Shown here piece after piece: positions 51,835-64,000 of a stretch of 64,000 nt of DNA. Both the position numbers and the translations under genes were made by a program. A model generated the notes under the pieces. It was not told the origin of the DNA, ran no database searches, and saw nothing but the letters and a program-made list of their open reading frames with translations. Origin of the DNA: Seminavis robusta (lineage: Eukaryota; Bacillariophyta; Bacillariophyceae; Naviculales; Naviculaceae); assembly GCA_903772945.1 (NCBI GenBank), contig CAICTM010000151.1, positions 41,442 through 105,441 on the forward strand, given 5' to 3'. Each line of letters starts with the position of its first letter. The first letter of the stretch is position 1.

Positions 51835-54800
51835 TTTCATCGACGATTGATACAGCGTTTGAATACCTCCGTGAACAAACTTCTTCAAACGTCAAGGGAT
51901 TTGACTATACCGCACTGAGACGAGCCTACAGTGCCAAAACCGATACGATTCTAATGAAACTCCGTGCATAAACCTCCAATCAACAAGTACAGATAGATAT
52001 ATACATGTAGAGGCTACAATCTGTCAACGAATCACTACAGTAGAGAGGCCAGCGAGCTGCTGAAGTTGATCATTGCGGGATCATGGACATTTAGCCGCCA
52101 GCTGCGGCACGGTGTGTGTTACTCTGAGTAGGGTTCTGTTTACTTGTGGTACTCGTAATTTCCCCACGAAACTGACTGGGGTCGCGTAGATTTAACGTGT
52201 TTCTACGGATTTCTGTCAATACCTTCGTTGAAGTTGGGCTAGGTTTACAAATAATAGCCGTCTACCGGTAGCTAGCTATGTAGCACCAGCTTGCTAGCGG
52301 TAGCCGTTCTCGCAGAGGTTCCAAAGGCTCAGCAACTCCCGCCGAGCCGAGGACGATCAAGCCAATACATGTAATAATAAGACGCATAGTAAAGCCTACA
52401 GGCACGATGCTAACTAATGAGGCTGGTACAAAGTACAGGGTGGAAGCATGCAAGGGCGATCGTGCTTTTCTAGCTAGAGGATAGTGGAATGTTTTAACAT
52501 AGTTAACTTCCTGAGAAGCACGAAGTAAGCTATCTAACACACTCGAAATTAGAATGTCTGACGGTTGATTGTTGTTTCTCTGCCTGTGGTCTCTTGGGCT
52601 GAAGAACATAAAACCACGAGCTAGATTCGCCAAGCAGAACCCAGAAAACAGTTGGAACTCAAACATTCTTCAACAAAACCGACTACTATGTCCAGCTGGT
52701 GGCAGATGTGACGATATTGAATTGTGAGCGTCCGACTTCCTTCTCGCGTCTCGGTGCGTGTTTGCCCCCCAATTTGGAAGTAATCTTCTTGGAAATTGGC
52801 TCACCTCCAAGAAACTTTTTGCATCCCTTTTGGAAGCTTTTAAAAGCCACGATTTCTTCCGTGTGAAGAGCGACCTTTTTGTTCAGGCAATAATAGTTGT
52901 AAAGCAGAAAAAATATCCCAGCATGCCCCGGTACAGGTACAAGTACCAGCACGTTCTGGATATTCGTAACCGGTGGCAGCTTAGCAATTGTCCAGTTCAG
53001 TCCAACCTCAATTATGCATGATGATTGAAGATTCAACGCCAAAATGACTGCTGCAGTTATAGCTGGCAACCTTCAGTTACATCATGTAGATTGTAGGTCG
53101 GCTGTAAAAGACCAACCAATAGTGCCAACGAGCTTTGCAGTACAACTCTGCGGCAGCGAAGGGGGCTTCTCTTGTCGGTCGTTTATTCCTTTTCGATGAG
53201 TACAGCTTCACCACTCTAGTCTAGCAGCTTCGCTACTACCAGTAGCAGCTCCACTCTGGTAGCTTCACGGAAGTATCTGCCCCAATCTCAATATCCCCCA
53301 AGAATTTGTTGCAGCTCTTGCATGTACGACTGCACCGCACCGCACTAGCTAGCTAGAGAGGTTCCTTGTAGCTTTGCGCTTTCCCAGCTGACTACATGCA
53401 CATGATGTAGCTGTATGGTGAGCCTTCTTGTACGGTAGCCGCAAAGAGCAGAGGAAGATAACTTGTCGTTGAGGCCGTTCCAGCCTGGTCCCCTCATCTT
53501 TTGGGTAATGCAATGTTCGGTGCCAATAGCTGTGCTCATAGCTGTGCCAATGTCATAGTCAACTCTAATCATAATCCTCATCAACTCGAGCACAGGGCAA
53601 AGGTAGCTTTCTGTCCATCTCTGAGCAATACTCTGAGTAGTTGTTGCTAAATTGGTTTGGTCACAAGAACTTTACCGGTAAAGATATGATGCTGGTATGA
53701 ACGAAAAAGATATCCCAAGCAGCTTTGGTATTGAGGTAGATGTGGTAAAAATAGATTTTTCTTCAGCAACTGAGAGTTAAAAAGTAGCCTTAAACCTTCA
53801 ATTACCTGAACTGCCGATTTCAAGTCGTCTTCCGACTGCTGGGTTGTGTGTGGTGTATACCGGTGAAATTATTTGGCAACTGTTGGGCATGGTAATGATA
53901 GATTAGTTTTTAGACTGTACCATTGTGTTGTTTGTGTACTGTAGCTTCCGCCACATGTACGGTACATGTGCCACACACCACACACCACACACAGCAGCGG
54001 TTCCACCATTAATTTTTCGTTTATACCAGTGTGCGCTTGTACCGGTTCTGTTACTCTTTTTAGGACCGGCAGTTGAACGGGGTATTAAGTAATCTCGGAA
54101 ATCGTCGAACACAGCGTTCCTAACAACATCGTTTTTGATATGGCAGCGATCAAGAGAGCATACACACCAACAACTTGCGTGCTGCATTGACGCCTGCTTG
54201 GAGCAGTAGTCTAGATAGATATTTTACTACATTAATCTGCGAGCCTCCACACTTTCACCTCCCGTCAAACAAAAGCTCGCTACTAGCAACTGGTACCAGC
54301 TAGCTAGTTCGACGATGCCCCGGCTTATTAGTCTCTTGGTATGGCGCGAGGGGGTGGGAAACAGCAATGGTGGTGCTTTCGACTTTGCCGGCGGCAAAAA
54401 TCCACGAATTTTCTGACAACATTCTTGCTTGCTACGCTCTAACATGATGTCCAGTTTTCGTTTCAAACCAAAAAGCCACAGATCAACCAGCAAAGCGTCA
54501 CTTTTCTGTTGAGATTACACCCTTCCGATCAGTCAGCACGCAACATGGCGAGAGGGGTATTTGGGATATCGGCCGCATACCAGGATAAGCCAAGGCAAAC
54601 CAAGTGAAGACATCGTTGCAGCGAGGAAAGCCAACAATCAACGAGCTGAACGAGTAACCAACTGCAATCGACGAGCTGAATCAAGGAAACATACAAGCTT
54701 GCCCCATTCGTCTTGTTGGAGGAGCAGATGGTGGTGGTAATGGTGCCACAGTTGGGACTTGTTGTTGAGTGTGGGTACACTGGGCGGCAGCTTGGCGACA

Positions 54801-55224
54801 GGATAGATCCCACAGGCGCAGCAGAACCAGGTTCGAGGAAGAACGATGCTGAAGAGGGTGGCGGATGCAGGAGCTGGGTTTGGGTGGCCTGGCAGATCTA
54901 CAATATCGCACCGAACGAGTAACCAACTACAACAATGAGTGCGGTTGTGGGGAGAGGAGAAGGTAAGAGGGAAAGAAGAAAGTAAGAGGAGAAGCGCACG
55001 GCTAAGGAGGTGGTTAAGTGTAAACTCGAATGTGGTTGAATGTGCGTCGTTATTATTATGAAAGCATGGTATTTACAAGCCCAACCAGCATCTTTGGTGT
55101 AACTCGAGAGATAATAATTGAAAAGGGACCGGAGGAAAGACGGGAGAACGACGAGAGGGAGGTTGGGAAAACGTACAGGACAGACAACACAAACCCAGCA
55201 AGGCAACATGTCATCCCCTGCTGT
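51835..55224. other. Gene-poor region
   Basis: 3.4 kb without a supportable gene. Open frames are short, overlap on both strands and lack domain features. A CACACCACACAC microsatellite is at about 53970-53992, and CTAGCTAG and CCGGTA motifs are frequent (52262-52280, 53344-53356, 54298-54306). Confidence 0.5.
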
Positions 55225-56372
55225 CTAGTTGTCTTGTTCCATCCAAGGCCAGACCATGGGAGGAAGGTCTTCATAGTTGTTTGGCTGCATCTGGTGGAAG
55301 TTGTTGACCTGGATGTTGTTGACTACCTGGGGAGCGCGTGCTACATTTTGCGCAGCGGCAAAGCTACTATTGGCGCTGGAGTGATGGGTATTGTGACTGC
55401 CATGGGATACTTGCTCACGCATTGCCGTAGGTTCCAGATCAGCAGCGTTAAACAAGCTTGCCGTTCGCAACCGTTCTAGCTGCAAGTAGTACTGACTATC
55501 GTTTTGGTGTGGAATAACACCTTGCGCTTCGAGGAATCGTCCAACACCAGTAGGCAAAGGTCCTGTTGGTAGGGGAGTTGGCTGCATAGCTGGCTGGTGG
55601 CGCGTCATAGGCGGCATTGCAGCAGGAGCTGACATGGATCGATCGCCGAGCGAAGCGGAAACAGACTCTTGCACCTTTGCAGCTGCGGATCCGATGGATG
55701 CGGTGCTCGAGCTGGATCGCTTGGTTTTCTCGCGGCGCTTGCGCTTCTTAGCTTCTAGTTTCTGAGGGCACTTGCGGATGAGTGCCTCGCGGAGCATCTG
55801 GCCAATCTTCTCACGGCTGGCCTCGTCTCCTATCTCAAACCAACGACCTTTCTTAGTGTCCTGATATGGATGAAAGGAAAAGGCAGCAGAGCAGCGTAAG
55901 GGGCGTGTTGCATGTAACAATTAAACGCAACAAGACAGGGCTGATTCGAGCTTACCTTACGAACGAAAGCACCGCCATTGTTGCAGGCTTCTCTCACGGT
56001 GTCGATAATTGACGTAACGATAAGGGTCTTTTGAAACTTATTCTTAGTTTCCTGGTACTTGTCCAGGTTCTCTTCTACCATTACGCGCAGGCGTCTGTTT
56101 CCAGCTGAAAGTTTAACGAAATCAAGGATTTGTGTGAGCTACCGCATATCATTGGCTCCATCCAGCAAAGGGGATACTCCATGTAGCAATAGCGCTCTTC
56201 CTGACTTACCATGGTCATAGCAGTCTCGTCCACGTCCACAGATGACGGACCATTCTGTTGGTTCAAATCCATGTGGCATGAAACGCTGGCGGACAGGGGC
56301 GTTGATTGTAATTCCTTCTTCCTCCTGGAAGCGGATGTTGACTTGCTGGTCCAAATGTCCTCGATCAACCAT
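55225..56372 (-). CDS. DUF6824-domain protein (cluster member 3)
   Basis: Three exons (56372-56210, 56104-55956, 55860-55225) give 315 aa. The start is MVDRGHLDQQV. The spliced domain reads FEPTEWSVICGRGRDCYDH, AGNRRLRVMVEENLDKY, TLIVTSIIDTVREACNNGGAF and GRWFEIGDEASREKIGQMLR. Here the second intron falls after AFVRK, inside the domain, whereas members 1 and 2 place it after AREK, so intron position has shifted. A very basic KKRKRREKTKR segment follows the domain (nuclear-signal-like). The C-terminus is rich in Ala, Ser, Asn and Gln and ends MVWPWMEQDN. It points in the opposite direction to the other two members. Confidence 0.9.
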
Positions 56373-58957
56373 TGTGAAAAGCTGGTGGTGTGGAATAGGA
56401 GATTTAGTAAGATTCTAGAGGTAAATAGCTGCAATGAATCGTTGGAGCTTGTACTGGGCTGCAAGCGTGATGAATACTACTGGACTGGGGGAGTTGAAAG
56501 TGAAGGATGTCGATTGATGGATCAGGTGCTTCGATTTTGTGCGCTGGAAAAGTTGTGACCTTTGATCAATAGGTTTTCGGAGGTTGCTGGTGATGCTGAC
56601 AAGGTTGCTTATTCTAAGGTAGAAACTACAGTTTGTAATGACTTTGTTGAGATCCACAGCATCCAGAGAGCTCCAGTGTTGAGGAGATATGCATAAGAGT
56701 ATCAGAGTTGCTTGGTGTTTGTTTTGTCTCCACCACTCTGAGTGCAACTCATCGATCAATCTATGGCCTCGATAATGTGGCCGTGTGCGGGCTCTGAGCG
56801 TCCGATGGATAAGAAGATAGTGGCGGCATGGCAACGAAATCGTGTCCAAGTAGGATAGGTACGACTGTGCAAAAACAGTACTAGTGGTACGGAATGGTTC
56901 ATTTTTAAGTGCTTAACATTCGATTATTCAAGTCAAATAAGATTTAAAGGACACAATCTCACAAAAGTATTCTAATCCATCTGGGTCTGAACTTTGCAAA
57001 CAGCTTGTCGAAAAATAGGACGACGGACAAGCGGTGAAGAGAGTTTATCAGGATACCTGCCTGTACAATGGTTTGGGTTTGGGTAGGTTTGTACACGTGT
57101 AGCTCGTTACTCGTCGGGTTGGCTACAAGCATAATTTTTGATGTTGGGCTGATTTGGAATTTGGTCTGGCCATCGAATCAACAAAGTCGGAATACCCCTT
57201 TGGCAAGATAGAATCTGAGCTGAAACAGCAGCTTTTTTTATTAAGCAGTTCAAGTGCCCCATACCTTGTCAAGAGGAAAAACAAAAACTAGTGTAGCGAT
57301 TAAAGTACATCGATCTTGCGATACTGAAGGATAGATTTAACAGCGTCTGATCGGATATTTTTCGCCGTTCGTAGCTTTGGAAGGTCTTTATGTGAAGCTT
57401 GCAAGGTAAACTGGATATATTTAACAATCCGTACAGGGTACTGGAAAGTCTCGAAAGCAAGGTGAAAAGCACCTGAAGGAGCATCGGAACACTTCAAATA
57501 CAGCTCAATTCCAGTATGTCTTCATTCCCCTCACGATAGCTTGATACAGCTGAAATCGCTCGTGTGAAATTTGAGGCTGGCTCAAAATTTGGGGCTTTTG
57601 GGGGGGTACCTCAGGCGAATCTTTTGTTGATGCTAGATCTGGCTACGGTGTAGTACCGGGTAGGGCATGGGGCGAGCAAATACAACAAGCTTGGCAGCTC
57701 TTGGCAGCTCTTGGCATAGGTTACAAAAAACAATTGTAAAAGGAATGAAAAAGAGAGCATTATGCTGTGCTAGAAGGAATTATATAAGTTAGATCAACAG
57801 TACCAAGTTCTGAGTCTCTCAACCATTGGAACAGTATCAAGTAGATGAGCTGTTGTTGTCCGGCAGAGATCATGGCATGCCGCTCCATTGCTTGATATCC
57901 CCCAATTATCTCCCCCTTTTATTTGTGACTGTAACATTCCAAGCATTCTTGAGGAGCGAGTAGCATTCTCTGGACATCTTGGCATCTGACTTTCTCTTTA
58001 GCCCTGCTTCTCCGTTTCTCCACTCCACGCTTTTCTGCGATGCTGCGATACATGTACATGCAGACAGTCAGTGGTGCCGGTGTGTCGGTACCGTAAAAGC
58101 CGATGCCGTGGAAGCGCTGCTGCAAGAGACACTGTCCAAAGCAAGAAAATTCGTACGATACCCGAAGGTTTACGATTCCTTGTGCCCTTTTGAACTCCAT
58201 TCGCTCCTTTTGACACGTTTCCTCTCAACTTGTCTTCTGGTCGATGTCCTCGTAGCAAATCTACGCTCATGTAGACTTGGAAACTCTCGTGCACGAAGCA
58301 TCCAAAAAAGGCTTCAACTGTGTCTGAAAAGGGGGGTTTACCTCCTAAGCAAGTTGGGTCGTTTGTTTGAAATTCAGAGCTGTGCAGTCTTGAAGTCCTT
58401 TAAGTATTGGTTCGAACGATCAATAATTTGTTAAGCTCGTACATCGAGATAAGAAGAGCGTACAAGATACTAAATCATATAAACGCATTTTTGGGAATCC
58501 CATCAAACACTTAGGCCGGTAATCCCATCAAACGAAATAGCCGATGCTACCAAATCAAATGCTTCCCTTTGATAGAAGATATTCATTCGGTATCATTAAA
58601 ATTTGTTCTACTAGCTAGTGCCTCGCAGTGGGGTGCGGATAAATAGCAGATCCGCAGTTTTATCCGCGGATCGAGGATAATAGGCAGCACTTGGCTGACC
58701 AGCCTCCGATGGTGTTTTCAAGCTCGACCATGGCCACTTTAGTGGTCTCCAGCGGCTCTGATGTCAACAATAGTCACCTTAGACAGTGTGGCAATAATCT
58801 GAATCGGTTATAGTAGTTGATTGTTACAGTTTTCATGTGAAACTTCTTGTTGTTTGTTGTTTCCGTGCGGACGACTCCATGGGGATAACAGCTCTGGATA
58901 ATAGCTGACAGCTCTGGATAATAGCCGGCAATACACTCTTCCACACTCCCAAGCTCA
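56373..58957. other. Gene-poor region
   Basis: No gene is supported. A 65-codon minus-strand frame at 57300-57497 (AFHLAFETFQYPVRIVKY) has coding-like composition and might be an exon remnant. A near-perfect inverted repeat (GATCCGC ... GCGGATC) is at 58650-58672. A direct repeat of CAGCTCTGGATAATAGC is at 58889-58924, just downstream of the piggyBac gene. Confidence 0.45.
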
Positions 58958-61051
58958 CTAGAGTCCTTTGGCTACTAGCTCTCGATGGATCTGGACGCAT
59001 GACTTCTTGTTGTTGACCAACCCACGACGAGGAATCATTGGCCGCACCTTGTTGCAGATAGGAACGCCGTAATAGATCTCTCCAGCGTATGGCTTCTCCT
59101 TCTTTTGACACCCACTGTTGCTGCATTCATTTCGCGTGTCAGTGCCACAAACAACACACTTTCTCTTGTTGCCTTGTCCAGTCAAGTCCTTCATTCGGTT
59201 TGGAACAGCATCATGGTGTTGGGGGGTATCTGTTGGTGTAAAAGCAAAGAGGCTGTTGCTCATCGACATTGGGGATGGATTTTCACTGCCACAAAGGTTG
59301 ATGGTCATGTTGTGAAGTCCTCCGGTAACACCTGCAATCGCACCACCAAACATGACAGGTGGAAATCCGGACGTCCGAGACATGACCTCCGGATCATTGG
59401 AGTGCAACCCATCAGCAACAATATCTTCACGAGCGGACGCAATGAGCCCGCTGTTGAAGGTATTGTAATAGCAATCATATGCCAGTCTGTCTGCAAACTC
59501 TTCAACTGCAGAAGAAGAGGAGGGCGTGTCAGTCAGCAAGGAGGAAAAAGACACTCAGAAAGGAGGAAAAAGACGCTCACCGGTCATTTTTCGGTACTCC
59601 GGAAGACGCCATCGAAGGGCTTTCCAGCAGTCGATGATGGTGATGCCAACAATGGTTTGGACGTTTCGAATCCATGGGTTAGGAGTGCGCCAATACTTTT
59701 CCAGCCCAAGAAGGTCTTGCCTTGCTTGGTTGTGTACATCGATGATGTTGCTGACTGCAAAGTAAGAGGAAATGGCCTGCGGACGTGACACCAGTCTCTC
59801 TTTCGTGTTGCCAAAAGGATCTGGAAATCTTGCTCTGTAAGCTTTCCCTTCGATGGTTGACCCTGCATCCTTCGTCATGATGAAGCAGAGTATCTTCTTT
59901 GCGTTGTACCTATGTCCGACAGCAACAAGCTTGACATTTGTTTGAGGTGTGGTGCACTCGAGGACAATGTGAGATCCACTCGGCCATGTCTTCATCTTTT
60001 CTTCGATCTGTTTCTTCGGAAACCAAGAATGGGCCGTTTTAACAGCGGCAACCAGCTCATGGCCACCAGAGTTGCCCGTGGCGGACCGGTCGATTCGATA
60101 GCCATCCAAGAAAAAATGGTTGTAATAAGGAGAGTCGTCCTCCGGTCGATCAGCCTTTCGAAGCAGCTTGATTGCCTCCGCAGTCCTTGCGCTACCAAAC
60201 CACGAGTCCGCATAGATGACATGGCGAGCTTCCTTCTCCTTGGCACTCTGCCTCTCCTTATTTGACAAACCAGTATGTGTGCCTTGAACAACAAGCCGAA
60301 GAGTACATGCTCCCTGCCCTCCAAGCTCCGGTTGGAACGGCAATTGTCTCATTGGCTTGGCTCCTTTCTGTATTTCCAGAAAGGTAATGATCCCGGTAGA
60401 AGGATCCTCGATGCACTTGTACTCTGTCCCAAGAGGCTTTGGCTTCCGAAAGATGAAAGATAAGAATGGGAGAAGCGATGTCTTGGTTGATCTTGGCCGA
60501 AATGGGCTCATCAGTTCATCCAAGACGCGACTGAAGTCACCACAGATCCATTCCTTTCGGTTGGCATTGAAATCGGCAACCAATTGAGAGATTGGATGCC
60601 AAGGATCTTCATTGTTGGTACCATCGTCGAACGCTCGATGCAGCCGCTCTTTAATGAACTTGAATCGGTTCCACGATATCATTTTCTTTCCCGCCACTTT
60701 GATTGCCTCATTGTATCGGCGTCGGTCTGTGCTCATGTCGACTCCTGGTGAAAGTCTACCCGGGCCTGTCTCCTCCGCGAAAAGCTTGATGCCACCCTTC
60801 TTGCACGGACAAGCCACAATGACAATACCCCATGTAATCCACCACTCTTGCTCTGTGACAAGGGTTGCTTTGTGCTTGGCGTTGGCCTTCGAATTGTGTT
60901 CCTCGATGGCTCGGTTCAAGTTGCGATGGTGTTTTCTCCAATCGCCAGGCCACAAGTGAATGAGAAGAGACAAGAATGGATATTGGTAAGTCGCCTTTGT
61001 TGACTCTTCCTCGGCATTTTCGAAAGCTTTGGAGAATTTGAAACCCGACAC
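58958..61051 (-). CDS. PiggyBac-type transposase (DDE_Tnp_1_7), intact with one intron
   Basis: Two exons, 61051-59581 and 59505-58958; the 75-bp intron (GTGAGC...CTGCAG) restores the frame for 672 aa. The three catalytic Asp of piggyBac are present in context: D178 in RVLDELMSPFRPR, D282 in IYADSWFGSARTAEA and D438 in NIIDVHNQARQ. The C-terminus carries a Cys-rich zinc module (KCVVCGTDTRNECSNSGC, GVPICN), as in piggyBac end-binding domains. The host-type intron and clean frame could mean an active or domesticated copy. I could not identify terminal inverted repeats or flanking TTAA pairs with confidence. The N-terminus may be shorter or longer than modelled. Confidence 0.82.
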
Positions 61052-61366
61052 TCCGATGCTTGAGTGTTAGCTAGTAATACTGCAGCTTATTGGGGAGTAA
61101 TTTGGTTTTGGATTAAGCTGAAAAGCAAAAGTGAGGATTTTCTGGTGGTGCATAGCAATTCTTGTGATTGAATTGGATATAAGGACGGACCCTCCGTTAG
61201 CCGTTTTAGACCTAAAACTCCCTTGGTTCCTTGCATGATGAATTTACATGCGAAACCGGACTAGATGTGATTAATACACGAGTCAATAGTAAAGAGGTGT
61301 CAGGTATGTTTCCTCCAACACACTCCTGCACGTGCCCAAGTGGCTACCGTGGAACGAATAAATAAA
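61052..61366. other. Spacer between piggyBac gene and copia remnant
   Basis: Could hold the 3' LTR of the copia element or the 5' end of the piggyBac element. No repeat partner is visible in the window, so neither is called. Confidence 0.35.
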
Positions 61367-62345
61367 TTAGGCAATCAAACAAGGGGGGATGCCCCATGAT
61401 GAAAGCCCTGTGCTCGTGGAAGAGCTTCCCCTGAAGGGGCTTCGTGAAAAAATCTCCACGCATCTCCAAGGTTGGGCAATACACAACTCTAAGGTTGCCT
61501 TTTCCAATTTGGTTATGAATAAAAAAGAAACGAATGTTGATAGCCGAGTTCTTTTGCCCGAACTGCCTTTGCCATTCTCTGCAAGAATGAGTCGTGCTTT
61601 TGTTGTCCTCATGAGGATGTTGTCCTTGACAACGATCCCCTGCTCTTCAAGGAACAACTTTGCCCACAACATGGGCGACATAACATCGTCAGCTCCAATC
61701 AATTCCGCTTCGGTTGCTGCTTTTGATTGAGCTTCTTTTTCGCGGATACAGAAAGCACCGCTCCTCTTCCAAAGGACATGACTCCTCCTGTATTGGGACG
61801 GTAATCAGGATGACTGCAAATGATGCATCCACCCACCAAGTGATGACACGGATATCATCAACGTGAAGTATCAACTTGTCCTCCACTGTTTGTTCCAGGA
61901 ACTTCAATCCTTGGATCAATTTCCCCCCGTCATCAACTGTGGGATTCCTCACACGTGTGCAGAGAACAATTGTCAGTGTCTGAACATCTGGTCTTGCTCT
62001 CTTACACGCGAACAACAGCTTGGCTGCGTTGGTGTGATAGATTTCTCTGGTCTTGTCATCCAAGCAGCTCCATCACCAGAATGAATAAACGGCAGGTGCC
62101 GCGCTGGGCACCTTCTTCATTTGCTCGAAGTCCACCGGGAACTCCAAGATCATCTTCTTAAGATAGTCAATCATGTCAATGACTACCTTGCCTGGATCGG
62201 AAAAGTCCACCGTCATCCCCAAGTAGTCATGCTTGTGACCACGGGTTGCCTTCACGGCTCCATAGGTTCCATACCTAGCGTTGAACCATTCCAGAGTTTG
62301 GGTATCACCAACTTCATTCTGTGGCTTGACATTAGTCATCGACAT
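61367..62345 (-). pseudogene. Copia RT/RNase H fragments
   Basis: Three consecutive minus-strand frames (62345-62073, 62063-61689, 61702-61367). They cover the RT thumb/connection and RNase H and are broken by frameshifts. The RNase H frames contain LIGADDVMSPMLWAK-type motifs. Confidence 0.65.
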
Positions 62346-62384
62346 GAAATCGAATTGTTTGTTTGGTACCCCTCGATCATGCGG

Positions 62385-62711
62385 TTAGCCACACAAGGAT
62401 CTATCTGTTGAACACAAATCCAATTTCTTCGAGGTCGCTCCTGAAGAGCTTGTACCAGAGTAATGCTGCCAAAACATTCCGTAGATGGCTCTTTCCACAA
62501 CGACATAGAGGACTGGTCGTCCCTTCTTGTATGTCAGGAAAGAGGCATATGTGTCAGGATCAATTTCGACAAGTAAGTCTGCAAGGGTTCCCTCAATGAT
62601 CATGACGACCCTGTCTTCACCTTGTTTGACTTCTGGCATTGGGGTTTGGATGAACGCATTGGGAACATCCAGGGACATCACATCCCTATCTTCAGATGCA
62701 TCGACACACAT
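62385..62711 (-). pseudogene. Copia reverse transcriptase fragment
   Basis: A 108-codon frame carrying SLDVPNAFIQTPMP, the conserved RT block with one catalytic Asp, and GRPVLYVVVERAIYGM. Frame breaks separate it from the rest of Pol on both sides. Confidence 0.7.
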
Positions 62712-63417
62712 GGATAAACATCAAACCCTCAAGTGAAACTGGTGGACTTCTGGCATCTTCTTTCTGATGGTACACCCTTGTAGGTTTCCATTGTAGACTG
62801 ACACGGGCCTTGACGCGTGCCTCCCTTTTCTCACTCACAACAAGAGTGCCATTTGTGCCTTTTCAATTCAGAATCACTGCATTTTTGTTTGGGTCGACTG
62901 GACTGAAGCACACTCTGCTTGTGGGTAAGCTGAGTCCATCTCTTGAGCGCCGCCTTTCTGGTTTGTTGCCCCACACTTTCAGACCCTTGGGTAGAAGATG
63001 TTGTTGGGCGTGGCTTCTCTCATCCTTTACTTCTTCTGTGGCACTCCTTTGATTACAGGATTCCATGAACAAAGCTAGATGTTTGCTTGTCTCTGTCTCA
63101 TAAAGTAGTGGCTTCTTCGCTTCGCTTAGTCATCTTGGACGAAGGTTAATCCTTTCTTTGCTTCGGCTGTGGAGATCCGAGCTGAGCGTCTAATTCCAAC
63201 TCGAGGAAGCTTGGAAGCCTTGGCTGGTCCAGCGAGGTTTCCATCATTGGTTTCCACTGCTGGTGCCGTCTCTTTAACTGTGGGGTTGTCTGGGCTTGTG
63301 CTTGTTGGGATTCCTTGGAATCCCTATTCTCCTTCTTCATCGGAAGCAATGTCTGTAGCATACTGTTTGGATGCCCTTCTTGGTACTAGCCCTGGGGCGT
63401 TGCCATCCTCAGAATCT

Positions 63418-63972
63418 TCATCTAATTCCGTGGATTCCACTGAACCTTCGTCCGAAGAGTCGCATAGACTTGGAGTTAGCTCTCATTTTCCATTGACACC
63501 ATCCCCAACTTTTTTTTTCCCTGGGGGGCAGGGGGGCCAAACTACAGGTAAAAATTCCACCAAAGTCACGGTTGTGAAAGATTAGTGTTTTCTTACCCTC
63601 ACCGTATTCCTTCTTTTCGACAGCATCATTGACTGAGCGAGGCATCGGCAGGATGCGGACATGCTGTCTCTTGATCACCTCAAAGGTGACGAGGTCCATC
63701 ACACTGTGTCCACCTTGGTGGTTGTCCATCAATGGACGGAGATAGATGCAATCCAATCGCCGGGGCTCCATGGAATTGAGCTTGTCTGGTTCGTTGGAAG
63801 CGAGACAATAGCTCCCAAAGGTGTACTGAATATCTTTGTAGCTTGTGGTCCGACCCTCCAAGATCTGCCTGGGAGGATACACTTTAGAGATTCCATCAAG
63901 CGCGGGGAAGAGGTTGAGTTTACAATTAACATCGTACACCAATTCCACAATCATCACCTTTGGCATCACCAT
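63418..63972 (-). pseudogene. Copia Pol fragment (integrase-RT linker)
   Basis: A 184-codon frame, of which about residues 1-130 resemble copia polyprotein between integrase and RT (LGSYC-like LASNEPDKLNS, RRLDCIYLRPL, HSVMDLVTFEVIKRQHVRILPMP). The rest runs into non-homologous sequence, probably past a frameshift. Confidence 0.6.
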
Positions 63973-64000
63973 GAACGGGGTTTAATGCCAGGCTGCGCGG

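Larger units (their letters stand above)
61367..64000 (-). mobile_element. Degenerate Ty1/copia retrotransposon (runs off right edge)
   Basis: Minus-strand fragments appear in copia order. 63972-63585 is the region after integrase (YPPRQILEGRTTSYKDIQYTF). 62711-62385 is reverse transcriptase (MSLDVPNAFIQTP). RFHVDD near 62345 is the RT active-site motif, followed by a frame break. 62345-62073 is the RT-RNase H connection (HKHDYLGMTVDFSD). 62063-61689 and 61702-61367 are RNase H (FACKRARPDVQT; GADDVMSPMLWAKLFLEEQG). The fragments lie in different frames with stops between, so the element is dead. Such CoDi-type copia elements are common in diatoms. Gag and the 5' LTR would be beyond 64,000. 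Confidence 0.85.

Noticed and set aside
58600-58680. Inverted repeat GATCCGC...GCGGATC as the piggyBac terminus.
   Set aside because: Self-contained hairpin; no partner near 61.1-61.4 kb and no clear TTAA pair.
1-64000. tRNA genes, rRNA genes and CRISPR arrays.
   Set aside because: No cloverleaf with a proper T-arm consensus, no rRNA core motifs and no regularly spaced repeat-spacer array were found. tRNAscan-SE would be decisive for tRNAs.

Overview
This is nuclear DNA of a photosynthetic stramenopile, most likely a pennate diatom. The reasons are short GT-AG introns of about 50-200 bases, four genes of the DUF6824 type that is expanded in diatoms, a plastid-style signal-plus-transit leader on a protease, a degraded copia retroelement, and ordinary eukaryotic housekeeping genes (CDC5L, COG1). 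The species cannot be named from the sequence alone. Splice sites were placed by hand from GT/AG signals and reading-frame continuity, without transcripts.

Layout. 1-5956: a direct repeat of at least 0.68 kb flanks a leucine-rich-repeat gene and an Ala/Pro-rich gene, both on the minus strand. 6005-12670: two almost identical 3,169-bp copies of a five-exon secreted Cys-rich gene, separated by a GTGAAAC minisatellite. A 2-N assembly gap lies at the left edge of the first copy. 12.7-35.9 kb is the gene-dense core: a DUF6824 gene; a rhodanese (TSTD2/TrhO type) fused to an RRM-like domain; CDC5L; a single-pass membrane protein; a plastid-type M16 protease; a nitroreductase; a C2-TerD-TerD protein; COG1 with an inserted EF-hand; and a selenoprotein W-like gene. 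37.9-42.7 kb holds a Mutator-like transposase gene and an acidic companion ORF. 47.7-56.4 kb holds three more DUF6824 genes in long, gene-poor, palindrome-rich DNA. 58.9-64 kb holds an apparently intact piggyBac-type transposase and a degenerate Ty1/copia element running off the right edge.

The most important observation is at 35397-35902 on the minus strand. A 120-codon frame has one in-frame TGA inside a CxxU motif (TGA at 35819-35821). It is followed by SelW-type conserved blocks, and 55 bases after the stop codon there is a foldable SECIS-like stem with the UGA.../UGAU quartet. A standard ORF caller sees only the 61-aa C-terminal piece.

The housekeeping genes do not form an obvious pathway. 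Several carry unusual domain combinations (rhodanese + zinc cluster + RRM, C2 + 2xTerD, COG1 + EF-hand).
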